Shown here in pieces: positions 50,903 to 58,241 of a DNA stretch of 64,000 nt. The notes beneath the pieces were generated by a model that worked only from the letters and a program-made list of their open reading frames with translations, had not been told where the DNA came from and searched no databases. Position 1 is the first letter of the stretch. The number at the start of each line of letters is the position of its first letter. Source of the stretch: JANPPS01 sp965246925 (GTDB taxonomy: Bacteria > Pseudomonadota > Alphaproteobacteria > Acetobacterales > Acetobacteraceae); NCBI GenBank assembly GCA_965246925.1, contig OZ251994.1:2914001-2978000 (forward strand). Direction: 5' to 3'. The position numbers and the translations under genes are program-made.

Positions 50903-51795
50903 ACCAGCGCGCCGGCGTAGCGTCTCGTCATGGCGGCGCAGAACTCGGCGAACTCCTCCGGATGCTTCGGCACGGCGGTGTAGTGCGGCCACTGGCCCTT
51001 GTCTTCGGGCGTGAAGCAATAGGTGACGGTGACGCGGAAATCCTCCAGCGCACGCATCTGCGTGTCGAACCAGCGCTCGGCATCCGGCCGGAACCAGTCG
51101 GCCCAAGACAGGCCGGTGCGGAGGTAGGTAACGCCCATGTCCTTCATGTGGCGCACGGCGTCATGCAGGCGGTGATCCTCGAAATGGAACCATTGGCAGA
51201 GGCCAATCTCCGGGGTGAATTCATGGAATATCTTCGCCGCGCGCTTGGGCCGGCCAGTCTCGTCCAAGAGGCCCATGTGGAAGTGCCGGAAATACGAGCT
51301 GCCCTCCGCCTCCCGGTGCCGGGTCGTGGCGGGCCAGGCGGCGGGCAGGTCATACAGCGAATACCAATGGATGCGCGGCACCTGCCCGATCAGCAGCTCC
51401 GCCGTGCGGCGCAGGCCCCATTCCTGCACCTCCTCGGCGCCGAAGGTCGAGATTCCGACTTCACTGACCCATAAAGGCAGGTCAGTCACTGCGCGAATAC
51501 TGTCCAGCTTGGCCGGCCATTCTTCCAGCATCCAGTGGTTCCAGTCCAGCGGAAACCCGTGCACGGCCACGGCGTCCAGGTCGTCCAGCGCGCCATGCCC
51601 CTGCAGCACGCGGATGAAATCCGGGTCGATCGGGCTGATGCCGCCCAGCACCCGGGTCAGGCCCGGCGCCTCCGCGCCGATCGCCCGGCAGGCCAGGGTG
51701 GTCATCTTCGCAAACACCGCCCAGCCGGGATCGTTCTCGAAGTCCCAGTGGGATTTGTTGTTCGGCTCGTTCCAGATCATCGCCGCTTCGATCAT
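50899..51795 (-). CDS. glycoside hydrolase clan A-like protein (beta-xylosidase-like), apparently circularly permuted
   Basis: The 298-residue protein has an acid/base-type motif IWNEPNN at residues 7-13 (Glu10) and a nucleophile-type PLWVSEVGIST (Glu112). In normal clan A barrels about 130 or more residues (strands 1-3) come before NEP. Here the matching segment, GVTYLRTGLSWADWFRPD, VTVTYCFTPED and EFAEFCAAMTRRYAG, follows at the C-terminus, as if the barrel were cut before strand 4. It is linked by ATGA to the methyltransferase upstream. A role in trimming a glycan made by the cluster is inference. Confidence 0.78.
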   Translation of the reverse strand: MIEAAMIWNEPNNKSHWDFENDPGWAVFAKMTTLACRAIGAEAPGLTRVLGGISPIDPDFIRVLQGHGALDDLDAVAVHGFPLDWNHWMLEEWPAKLDSIRAVTDLPLWVSEVGISTFGAEEVQEWGLRRTAELLIGQVPRIHWYSLYDLPAAWPATTRHREAEGSSYFRHFHMGLLDETGRPKRAAKIFHEFTPEIGLCQWFHFEDHRLHDAVRHMKDMGVTYLRTGLSWADWFRPDAERWFDTQMRALEDFRVTVTYCFTPEDKGQWPHYTAVPKHPEEFAEFCAAMTRRYAGALV

Positions 51796-52550
51796 AGCGC
51801 ACCTTTCGCGGGATAGACGGCGCCATACCGGGCGTCGGGCAACAAGGAACGGCGGCAGATGAACACCTCATCCTCCGGATTGCTCTCGATCGTGAACCCG
51901 GCCGCGCGCAGCATGGCGGCGGAGCAGGCGCGGTTGGGCGCCCACCAGTTGGTGTTGTCGTGGCTGTAGCTCCGCTCGATGAAATGCAGCTTCGGATAGC
52001 CGGGATCGTCGAAGATGGCGGTCTCGCTGAACTCGTAATCCTCCGCGACCGGCATGATTTCGCTCGACCCGCGCTGCAGCGATTGAAATACCAGCAAGTC
52101 CCCGGCGACGTGCTCATGGATCAAATCCAGCGCCAGCAGCGGATGCCGCAAGTGATACAGCACGCCGATGAAGAACACGACGTCGAACTTCTCGCCCAGA
52201 CTGGCCACGTCATAGACCGATAGCTGCCGGAACTCGATATCCAGCCCCTGCACATCGGCGGCAAAGCGCGCCTGGGCGAGATAGTCCTCGTCGAAATCCA
52301 CGCCCAGCACCCGCGCGGCCCCCCGCCGCTTCATTTCCATCGAGTAGAAGCCGGCGTTGCAGCCGATATCCAGCACCGTCTTCCCCGTGAGGTCACCGGG
52401 CAGGCTATCCTGGAACCGGCGCCACTTGATGGCCGGGTAGTCACCCAGAAAATGCTCCGGCGCGGTCTGCACGCCGCCCAGTTCCATGTTGTGGAACCAG
52501 GGGCCTAGCGCCGCGGCCCGGGCGCGTATCGTGTCGGCGGTCCAGCTCAA
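51792..52550 (-). CDS. class I SAM-dependent methyltransferase, TIGR04290-like
   Basis: The 252-residue protein has the SAM site VLDIGCNAGFYSMEMKRRGA and a long family-typical stretch PWFHNMELGGVQTAPEHFLG at the start, with IGVLYHLRHPLLALDLI, as in CmoB-like methyltransferases. This fits the TIGR04290 family, which is associated with glycan-type gene clusters of unknown product. It starts with TTG overlapping the nucleotidyltransferase stop (TTGA), and its stop overlaps the glycosidase start. Confidence 0.85.
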   Translation of the reverse strand: MSWTADTIRARAAALGPWFHNMELGGVQTAPEHFLGDYPAIKWRRFQDSLPGDLTGKTVLDIGCNAGFYSMEMKRRGAARVLGVDFDEDYLAQARFAADVQGLDIEFRQLSVYDVASLGEKFDVVFFIGVLYHLRHPLLALDLIHEHVAGDLLVFQSLQRGSSEIMPVAEDYEFSETAIFDDPGYPKLHFIERSYSHDNTNWWAPNRACSAAMLRAAGFTIESNPEDEVFICRRSLLPDARYGAVYPAKGAL

Positions 52551-53302
52551 ACCTTGCTCTCCTCATGATAGGCCGGCGCCGCGCCCCCCAGGAGGCGCAT
52601 GGCTTCGCGGTAGCCGTTCAGCGTGCCGACGTCGACGTAAGAAGACCCCGCGCGCACCGCCCACGCCTCACCGCCCTGCGCCAGCCAAGCGTTGACCAGC
52701 GTGCCCATATACTCGTCCTGCCGTTCCCGCCCGAGCCATAGGCGGTGCAAATCGTGCAGGGTGCGGCCGGGCATCTGGAACGCGCCCCAGATCCAGTTGG
52801 ACCGGGCGGCGGCGGACTTCACCTGGATCTCCCGCACCCGCCCGTCCACATCGTGATCCACGGCGTCGAACAACTCGGGCCTTTCCACCGGAAACAGCAA
52901 GAACGTCAGCCGGTCCGCCGGCAGCCGGCACAGCGCGTCCGCGGGAAACCACACCGTGTCCGGCAGGCCCACGATCACCGGCTCGTCCGCGCCGATCAGC
53001 GGTATTGCCCGGAAGATGGCGTCGCACAGCCCCACCGCGCCAGCCTGGCACACATAGGCGATGTTCACGTCCCCCACAGATCCGCCGTAATACTGCAGGA
53101 TGTCGCTCTTCCAGGGTGAGATCACGAAGCAAATCTTGTCCGCGCCGGCCCGCACCATACGCTCGATCAAATACTCGCTGACGGCCCGCGGCCGCTCGAC
53201 CCCACGCTCGTCTAGACGGGATCCGACCGGTAGCAGCTCTTTACTGAACGCGAGCGGCTGGATACGCGTGCCGTTGCCCGCGGCGGGGATGATGCCCCAC
53301 AT
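52547..53302 (-). CDS. sugar-phosphate nucleotidyltransferase
   Basis: The 251-residue protein has the nucleotidyltransferase start MWGIIPAAGNGTRIQPLAFSK, KELLPVGS, and later VIVGLPDTVWFPADA and SYVDVGTLNGYREA. This fits the GalU/RfbA/GlmU-like NTP transferase family that activates sugar phosphates, and the cluster would use the resulting nucleotide sugar. The ATG overlaps the stop of the CgeB-like gene by 1 nt (TAATG). Which sugar is activated is unknown. Confidence 0.86.
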   Translation of the reverse strand: MWGIIPAAGNGTRIQPLAFSKELLPVGSRLDERGVERPRAVSEYLIERMVRAGADKICFVISPWKSDILQYYGGSVGDVNIAYVCQAGAVGLCDAIFRAIPLIGADEPVIVGLPDTVWFPADALCRLPADRLTFLLFPVERPELFDAVDHDVDGRVREIQVKSAAARSNWIWGAFQMPGRTLHDLHRLWLGRERQDEYMGTLVNAWLAQGGEAWAVRAGSSYVDVGTLNGYREAMRLLGGAAPAYHEESKV

Positions 53303-54363
53303 TAGACTGTCTCCATCTCGAACGCCGCCACCATTTCGGCGGCGCGCCGGGCGGCGGTATGCTCGGCCAGCGTCCGCTCCAGCGCGCGGCCGGCGATGCG
53401 GTCCAGCTCGGCGTCGGATAGGTCCAGCGCGGCCAGCGCGTCTTCCGTCGTCTCCGCCACCAGGATCTCCTCGCCCGGCGTGAAGAACTCATCGAGCCCC
53501 GGCCACTGGTCGCTCAGGATCGGCACGCCGCAGGCCGCCGCCTCGAACAGCCGTCCGGACGGGCACCAGCCCATGCGGGCCATAGCGTCCCGCGTCACGT
53601 TGAGCGTGAGCCGGGCGGACGAATAGAAGGCGGGATGCTCGGGCGGCGGCAGGTGACGGACGAAATACGTGTTGGATGTCCAGGGAAACGCCTCGGGATA
53701 CTGCGCGCCGCCGATCACGAACCGCGCTTCCGGACGAAGGCGCGCGGGTTGCACGAACAGCCGCTCCAGCGCCGCCTGCCGGTCGGCGGCATAGGTGCCG
53801 AGGTAGGACAGCAGCGCCCGGTACTCCGCCCGCGGCGCCGCCCGGCGATGCAGCGCCGGGTCCACCGAACCATAGACCGGCACCACGCGCGGCGCGCCGA
53901 GCTGGGTCCGCAGCGCCGTGAGCGCCGGGCCGCCAGTGTAGCTCAACACCAGGTCGAATCCGGCCAACCCGTCTGGCCCGAGGTATTCCACCGCGCCACC
54001 GGCGGCCAGGCGGGCCAGGGTGACCGGCGTGTCCAGATCGTAGAAGCAATGCAGCGCCCGGCTCTCCTGCAACAGCGTCGTAGCAGCGAGCGCGTCCGGG
54101 CAATACGACGTCACCATCGCCACGTCGGCGTCGGCCAGCGCCGGGCGCATGCGCGGGTCGGGCCAGGTGTCATACAGCACCAGCTCTCCCCCATCCGGCA
54201 GCGCGTGCAGGTCGCGGTGTGCGGCGTAATACGGGACGTCCCGCTCGAAGAACGTGACGCGGTGCCCGGATGCCAGCAGCGCGCCGATCAGTCCGCGCCA
54301 CAGCGCCGCGTGCCCGTTGCCCCAGGACGAGCTGACGGACAGGCCGAAGATCACGAGCTTCAT
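53302..54363 (-). CDS. CgeB-like glycosyltransferase, copy 1
   Basis: The 353-residue GT-B type protein begins MKLVIFGLSVSSSWGNGHAA and carries FERDVPYYAAHRDL, LSYLGTYAADRQAALERLF and GRLFEAAACGVPILSDQWPGLDEFFTPGEEIL (residues about 274-305), the donor-site region of CgeB-type enzymes. In Bacillus CgeB glycosylates the spore surface; here the family acts on an unknown acceptor. It is about as long as, and clearly related to, the next upstream gene, with which it overlaps by ATGA. Confidence 0.85.
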   Translation of the reverse strand: MKLVIFGLSVSSSWGNGHAALWRGLIGALLASGHRVTFFERDVPYYAAHRDLHALPDGGELVLYDTWPDPRMRPALADADVAMVTSYCPDALAATTLLQESRALHCFYDLDTPVTLARLAAGGAVEYLGPDGLAGFDLVLSYTGGPALTALRTQLGAPRVVPVYGSVDPALHRRAAPRAEYRALLSYLGTYAADRQAALERLFVQPARLRPEARFVIGGAQYPEAFPWTSNTYFVRHLPPPEHPAFYSSARLTLNVTRDAMARMGWCPSGRLFEAAACGVPILSDQWPGLDEFFTPGEEILVAETTEDALAALDLSDAELDRIAGRALERTLAEHTAARRAAEMVAAFEMETV

Positions 54364-55430
54364 GCGCGCACCCGTTCGGCCGCCGCTTCCTGCACATACG
54401 CTTCCAGCTCAGCCGCCCGGTGCGCCCCGGTATGCGCCGCCAGCACGCGGGCGCGGCCGGCCTGGGCGATGGCAAGGCGCCGGCCCTCCGGGATGTCCCG
54501 CAGGATTTGCAGCACGTCCTCGGCGGTTTCGGCCAGCAAGATCTCTTCCCCAGGGCGGAAAAATGCGTCGAGGCCGGGCCAGCGATCGCTAACGATCGGC
54601 ACACCGCACGCCGCGGCCTCGAACAGGCGGACGCTGGGGGAGTAGCCGCGCCGCACCATGTCGGCGCGGGTTACGTTCAGGGTGTAGCGCTGTGCGGTGT
54701 AGAAGCCGCGATGTGCGCTAGGCGCCAGGTGCTCGGACCGCTCCACGTTGGCGGGCCAGTCCAGCTCATCTGGATATTGCGGCCCGGCCAAAGCGAACCG
54801 CCCGGCGGGCCAGGCGCGGGCGGGGCCGAGCAGCAACTGCTCGACCGCAGGCTGCCGGTCCGGGCTGTAGGTGCCGAGGTAGCCCAGGTCCCATTTGGCG
54901 GCCACGGCCGGGTCGGGCCGGTAGATGTCCGGGTCGGCCGAACAATACAGGGCCCGTGCCCGGTGAGCGCCCAGCGTGTGTTCCAAATAGGTGAGCGTGG
55001 GTCCGCCGGTAAACGACAAATAGAGGCCATACCCCTGCAACAGGCTGGGTGTCAGGTAGCCGCACGTGCCCTCGGCCAGGGCGGCCAGCGTCACTGGCGT
55101 GTCGATGTCATAGAATGCTGCCACCCCGCGGGACCGCCGCTGCACCATGCGCCCGACCTCTATACCATCCGGCACGTAGGAGCCGATGATGACGAGGTCC
55201 GCCCCTTCGATGTCGAAATGTTCCAGCTCGGCCACGCTGTCATACAGCACGGTCTCGCCATAGGGCGGCGCCGGCATGTCGCGGTGCCCGGCGTACCAGG
55301 GTTTGTCCCGCTCGAGAAACAGCACGTCATGCCCGCGCGCCACCAGGCCGCGCACCAATCCCCGGTACGTGGTGGCGTGCCCGTTGCCCCAGGATGAGGT
55401 GATGGTCAGGCCGAGAATGACGATCCGCAA
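54360..55430 (-). CDS. CgeB-like glycosyltransferase, copy 2
   Basis: The 356-residue protein is a tandem paralogue of the downstream gene: it begins MRIVILGLTITSSWGNGHAT and has FLERDKPWYAGHRDM, LGYLGTYSPDRQPAVEQLL and RLFEAAACGVPIVSDRWPGLDAFF. The two probably add successive sugars, or the same sugar at different positions. The start is a TTG at 55430 without a strong ribosome site. It is the first gene of the eight-gene unit. Confidence 0.85.
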   Translation of the reverse strand: MRIVILGLTITSSWGNGHATTYRGLVRGLVARGHDVLFLERDKPWYAGHRDMPAPPYGETVLYDSVAELEHFDIEGADLVIIGSYVPDGIEVGRMVQRRSRGVAAFYDIDTPVTLAALAEGTCGYLTPSLLQGYGLYLSFTGGPTLTYLEHTLGAHRARALYCSADPDIYRPDPAVAAKWDLGYLGTYSPDRQPAVEQLLLGPARAWPAGRFALAGPQYPDELDWPANVERSEHLAPSAHRGFYTAQRYTLNVTRADMVRRGYSPSVRLFEAAACGVPIVSDRWPGLDAFFRPGEEILLAETAEDVLQILRDIPEGRRLAIAQAGRARVLAAHTGAHRAAELEAYVQEAAAERVRA

Positions 55431-55507
55431 CGATGAACTTTCAGGGTGGCAAGGCTACAAACCCTGTAGCATGCTTTAGGTTCCATGGCCTGCGCGGGGG
55501 TTCAGGA

Positions 55508-56425
55508 CTAACCGGTTCGGGTTATTTCCGGGTCTGAGTGTGCCGCAAGCTTCTCGAGCGTGTGCATGAGCGGCCGGACGGCCAGCTCCCATGCGCCGAG
55601 ACCGGGCTGGCGAAACAGTTGGTGCCGGGGGTACCAGGGGCTCACGTCGCGGCCCCAGCGCCAGTCCGCTGCGTGCTTTAGTAAGACGTAGGTTGGCGTG
55701 CGGGTCAGGCCGGCCAGATGGGCCACCATCGTATCGACCGTCACCACCAGGTCCAGGCCGCAGATCAGCCTTGCGGTGTCCAGCGCATCCATGCTGCCGC
55801 CGGTCGGATCCAGCACGCTCGTGTCATTGGCGGGACCACGCTGCAGCGACACCAGGGCGCCATAGCGGGCCAACGGCCGTAGCAGATCGAGCGGGACCGA
55901 ACGCTCGCGGTCCCAATCCCCCGCCGCCCAGCACACGCCGATCAGCCGGCCCGGCGCCGGGCGGGGCAGGGGATTGAGGTCCAGCGGCTCCGGCGGCGGC
56001 GGCGGCAGGCGGAGTGCGTGCGACAGCTCCATGATTTCGATGTCACACCGGAACGGCGCGGGAGCTTCCGGGCGGAACGGGATCAGCTGGTAAGGCCCGT
56101 TCAGCAAAGGGATCAGCGCCGGCTGCACCTCGACCGTGACGGAGGCGGCGCGCTGGGCGAGGACGGGCAGATAGCGCCAGAATTGCAGCGTGTCGCCCAG
56201 CCCATGGTAGCAGCGCACCAATACATCCTGACCGTCCAGCGGGCGCCCGTCCCATACCCAACGCTGGTGGTAGGGCAGGGCCGGGTCGTCGCGGGTGGTC
56301 GGGTCGCGGCTGGCCAGCACCTGGTCGCTGATGGTCCAGGCATTTTCGAAATCGCCACCCCGCATCGCCGCGTCCCATAGCGTGCCCCAACGGGACGCGG
56401 GTTGTAGCAGCAAGGGATGGGTCAT
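55508..56425 (-). CDS. GT9-like glycosyltransferase family protein
   Basis: The 305-residue protein has a short N-terminal region, YHQRWVWDGRPLDGQDVLVR, then CYHGLGDTLQFWRYLPVL and DLVVTVDTMVAHLAGLTRTPTYVLL, the last resembling the acceptor and donor sites of GT9 heptosyltransferase-like proteins that often have N-terminal TPRs. Here only remnants of a TPR are present. ATG at 56425 is preferred to a GTG at 56443. It is 77 nt upstream of the CgeB cluster and reads in the same direction, so it could belong to it. Confidence 0.75.
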   Translation of the reverse strand: MTHPLLLQPASRWGTLWDAAMRGGDFENAWTISDQVLASRDPTTRDDPALPYHQRWVWDGRPLDGQDVLVRCYHGLGDTLQFWRYLPVLAQRAASVTVEVQPALIPLLNGPYQLIPFRPEAPAPFRCDIEIMELSHALRLPPPPPEPLDLNPLPRPAPGRLIGVCWAAGDWDRERSVPLDLLRPLARYGALVSLQRGPANDTSVLDPTGGSMDALDTARLICGLDLVVTVDTMVAHLAGLTRTPTYVLLKHAADWRWGRDVSPWYPRHQLFRQPGLGAWELAVRPLMHTLEKLAAHSDPEITRTG

Positions 56426-56461
56426 AGTGCTGCAACGCACCATCCTATCCCACGTTGCTTC

Positions 56462-57628
56462 ATGGTTATCATGTCCCAGACCGCCACCCGCACCCGCTTC
56501 GCCGCTTTGCTCGCTTTTCTGCGTTCGGAAAGCGCGGGGGGCGGCGCGCTGATCGTCTCGGCGCTGGCGGCGCTGGCGTGGGCGAACACGGCGCCGGGCA
56601 CGTACGAGGCGGTGTTCTCACGGCTGCATCTGGTCATCAATGACGGGCTGATGGCCGTATTCTTCCTGCTGGTCGGGCTCGAGCTGCGGCGGGAGATCAC
56701 GGTGGGGGAGCTCGCGTCCCGGCAGCGCCTGGCCGCGCCGGGGTTGGCTGCGCTGGGCGGCATGATCGTACCGGCGCTGATCTACGTGGCGTTCAACTGG
56801 CATTCGCCCCAGGCGCTGCGCGGCTGGGCGGTGCCGGTCGCGACCGATATTGCCTTCGCGCTGGCGGTCCTCAGCGTGCTGGGCCGGCGGGTGCCGCTGG
56901 GGCTCAAGGTGTTCTTGACCGCGCTGGCCATCATCGATGACCTCGGCGCCATCGTCGTGATCGCCCTTTTCTATACGCAGGGGCTGAGCCTGCTGGCGAT
57001 CGGCGGCGCGGCGCTGGTGTGGGCCGGGCTGTATGGCCTGAACCGGGCGGGGGTGCGGACATTGTGGCCTTATTTGCTGGGTGGTTTGCTGATGTGGGCG
57101 CTGGTGCTGCGCTCCGGCGTGCACGCAACGCTGGCCGGCGTGGCGCTGGCCTTCGTCGTGCCATCGGCGCCGGCTGAGCGGCTCGAGCATGCGCTGGGCA
57201 CCTGGGTCGCGTACCTGATCCTACCGCTGTTTGGGCTGGCCAACGCCGGGCTGCGGTTTGACACGCTGCCGCCGGGTGTGTGGCTGGACCGCATGGCGCT
57301 CGGCACCGCACTCGGCCTGTTCGTGGGTAAGCAGCTTGGCGTGTTCGGCGCCGTCATGGCCGCCTCCCGCGCTGGCCTTGCCCGCTTGCCCAGCGGTGTC
57401 ACATTGCCGCAACTCTACGGCGGCGCGGTGCTGTGCGGAATCGGCTTCACCATGAGCCTGTTCATCGGCGAGCTCGCATTCCGCGGCGGCCCGGCGGGGG
57501 ATGAGATCAAGGCGGCCGTGTTCACCGGCTCCATCATTTCCGCTGTGGCCGGGTTGCTGATCCTACGCCTCACGCCTCAATCACACTCACATGCGCCGCC
57601 ACCACCCGCCAGCCTGCCGCCGTCCTGA
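56462..57628 (+). CDS. nhaA: Na+/H+ antiporter NhaA
   Basis: The 388-residue protein has about twelve membrane helices and the paired Asp motif AIIDDLGAIVVIALF, with PVATDIAFALAVLSVLG and LFGLANAGL, characteristic of NhaA. It exports sodium in exchange for protons at alkaline pH. The start could be ATG at 56462 or 56471. The last 15 residues or so (SHSHAPPPPASLPPS) run through the convergent HpxZ-like gene and may be an extension. Confidence 0.95.
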   Translation: MVIMSQTATRTRFAALLAFLRSESAGGGALIVSALAALAWANTAPGTYEAVFSRLHLVINDGLMAVFFLLVGLELRREITVGELASRQRLAAPGLAALGGMIVPALIYVAFNWHSPQALRGWAVPVATDIAFALAVLSVLGRRVPLGLKVFLTALAIIDDLGAIVVIALFYTQGLSLLAIGGAALVWAGLYGLNRAGVRTLWPYLLGGLLMWALVLRSGVHATLAGVALAFVVPSAPAERLEHALGTWVAYLILPLFGLANAGLRFDTLPPGVWLDRMALGTALGLFVGKQLGVFGAVMAASRAGLARLPSGVTLPQLYGGAVLCGIGFTMSLFIGELAFRGGPAGDEIKAAVFTGSIISAVAGLLILRLTPQSHSHAPPPPASLPPS

Positions 57629-57944
57629 CCCAGCTCTGCTGCTGCCGACCAAGCTTCCCCGGTGCCCGGCGGAATAGCGTGGAGGCGGTGGCGAAGTCGC
57701 GGCCGAAGGTGGTGATGACGGTCTGCTCGATGGTGCGTTCCAGTCCCGCCGGGGAGCGGGCGGAGCGGAATGCGCGGATCGCCTCGATGCCATACAGGTT
57801 TTCGCCCACGCCGTAGCGGATGGTATGCGGGCTGTTCCAGAACAGTTCGTCCAGCGTGGCGGTATCGTTGGTTGTGAGCGCCTGCTCATACCGGGCGAAG
57901 GCGGCTTTTACTTCGGCTAGGGTCTCGGGTTCGTTCGCTTCCAT
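57570..57944 (-). CDS. HpxZ/AtzH-like protein (DUF3225, SnoaL fold)
   Basis: The 124-residue protein begins MEANEPETLAEVKAAFARYE and has LDELFWNSPHTIRYGVGENLYGIEAIRAFR (residues about 31-60), a hallmark of the oxalurate-catabolism HpxZ and AtzH-like proteins. These small cone-shaped proteins accompany amidases and may stabilise them. No amidase lies next to it, so the partner is unknown. It overlaps the end of nhaA by 59 nt on the other strand. Confidence 0.87.
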   Translation of the reverse strand: MEANEPETLAEVKAAFARYEQALTTNDTATLDELFWNSPHTIRYGVGENLYGIEAIRAFRSARSPAGLERTIEQTVITTFGRDFATASTLFRRAPGKLGRQQQSWVRTAAGWRVVAAHVSVIEA

Positions 57945-57954
57945 GGAGTTGTCT

Positions 57955-58113
57955 TCATCCGTTTAGAAAGCGGCGTAGCCCAAGGCTGAAACTGTATGCC
58001 GCGAGGGTGAGGGCACAAGGCAGCCCTGGCAGGTCGTGCACGGTCGCAAGATAGCGATCTCCATCTTCGACCGGTAAAGGCTTAATCAAAACAGGGTAGG
58101 CAGGGTGAAGCAC
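57955..58113 (-). pseudogene. truncated HicB-type antitoxin
   Basis: The frame encodes a 52-residue product starting VLHPAYPVLIKPLPVEDGDR, then YLATVHDLPG, which is the N-terminal half of the HicB antitoxin domain. The usual continuation (C-x-S-D-G) is replaced by an unrelated LPCALTLAAYSFSLGL and a stop. No hicA toxin is visible nearby. This gap between the HpxZ-like gene and the TetR/adaptor gene is otherwise only promoter sequence. Confidence 0.7.
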
Positions 58114-58189
58114 CTTAGCCTCCAACGCCGGGTGGGAGCGATCGAGATCGACTATATCGATAGGATGATGAGTAGGGCATCCGCAAGGG

Positions 58190-58225
58190 TTGACATTGGC
58201 GGCCCAAGGCGCAAGTGAACGTTCA
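58190..58225 (+). promoter_or_regulatory. candidate promoter and TetR operator
   Basis: A perfect -35 box TTGACA (58190-58195) is followed at 58216-58225 by the palindrome TGAACGTTCA, with a further TTC just after it. This palindrome type is bound by many TetR regulators of RND pumps. It overlaps the place expected for the -10 box, so binding would block transcription. It lies 17 nt upstream of the ATG at 58242, which suggests self-regulation. Confidence 0.55.
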
Positions 58226-58241
58226 TTCGCAACGGATCTCG

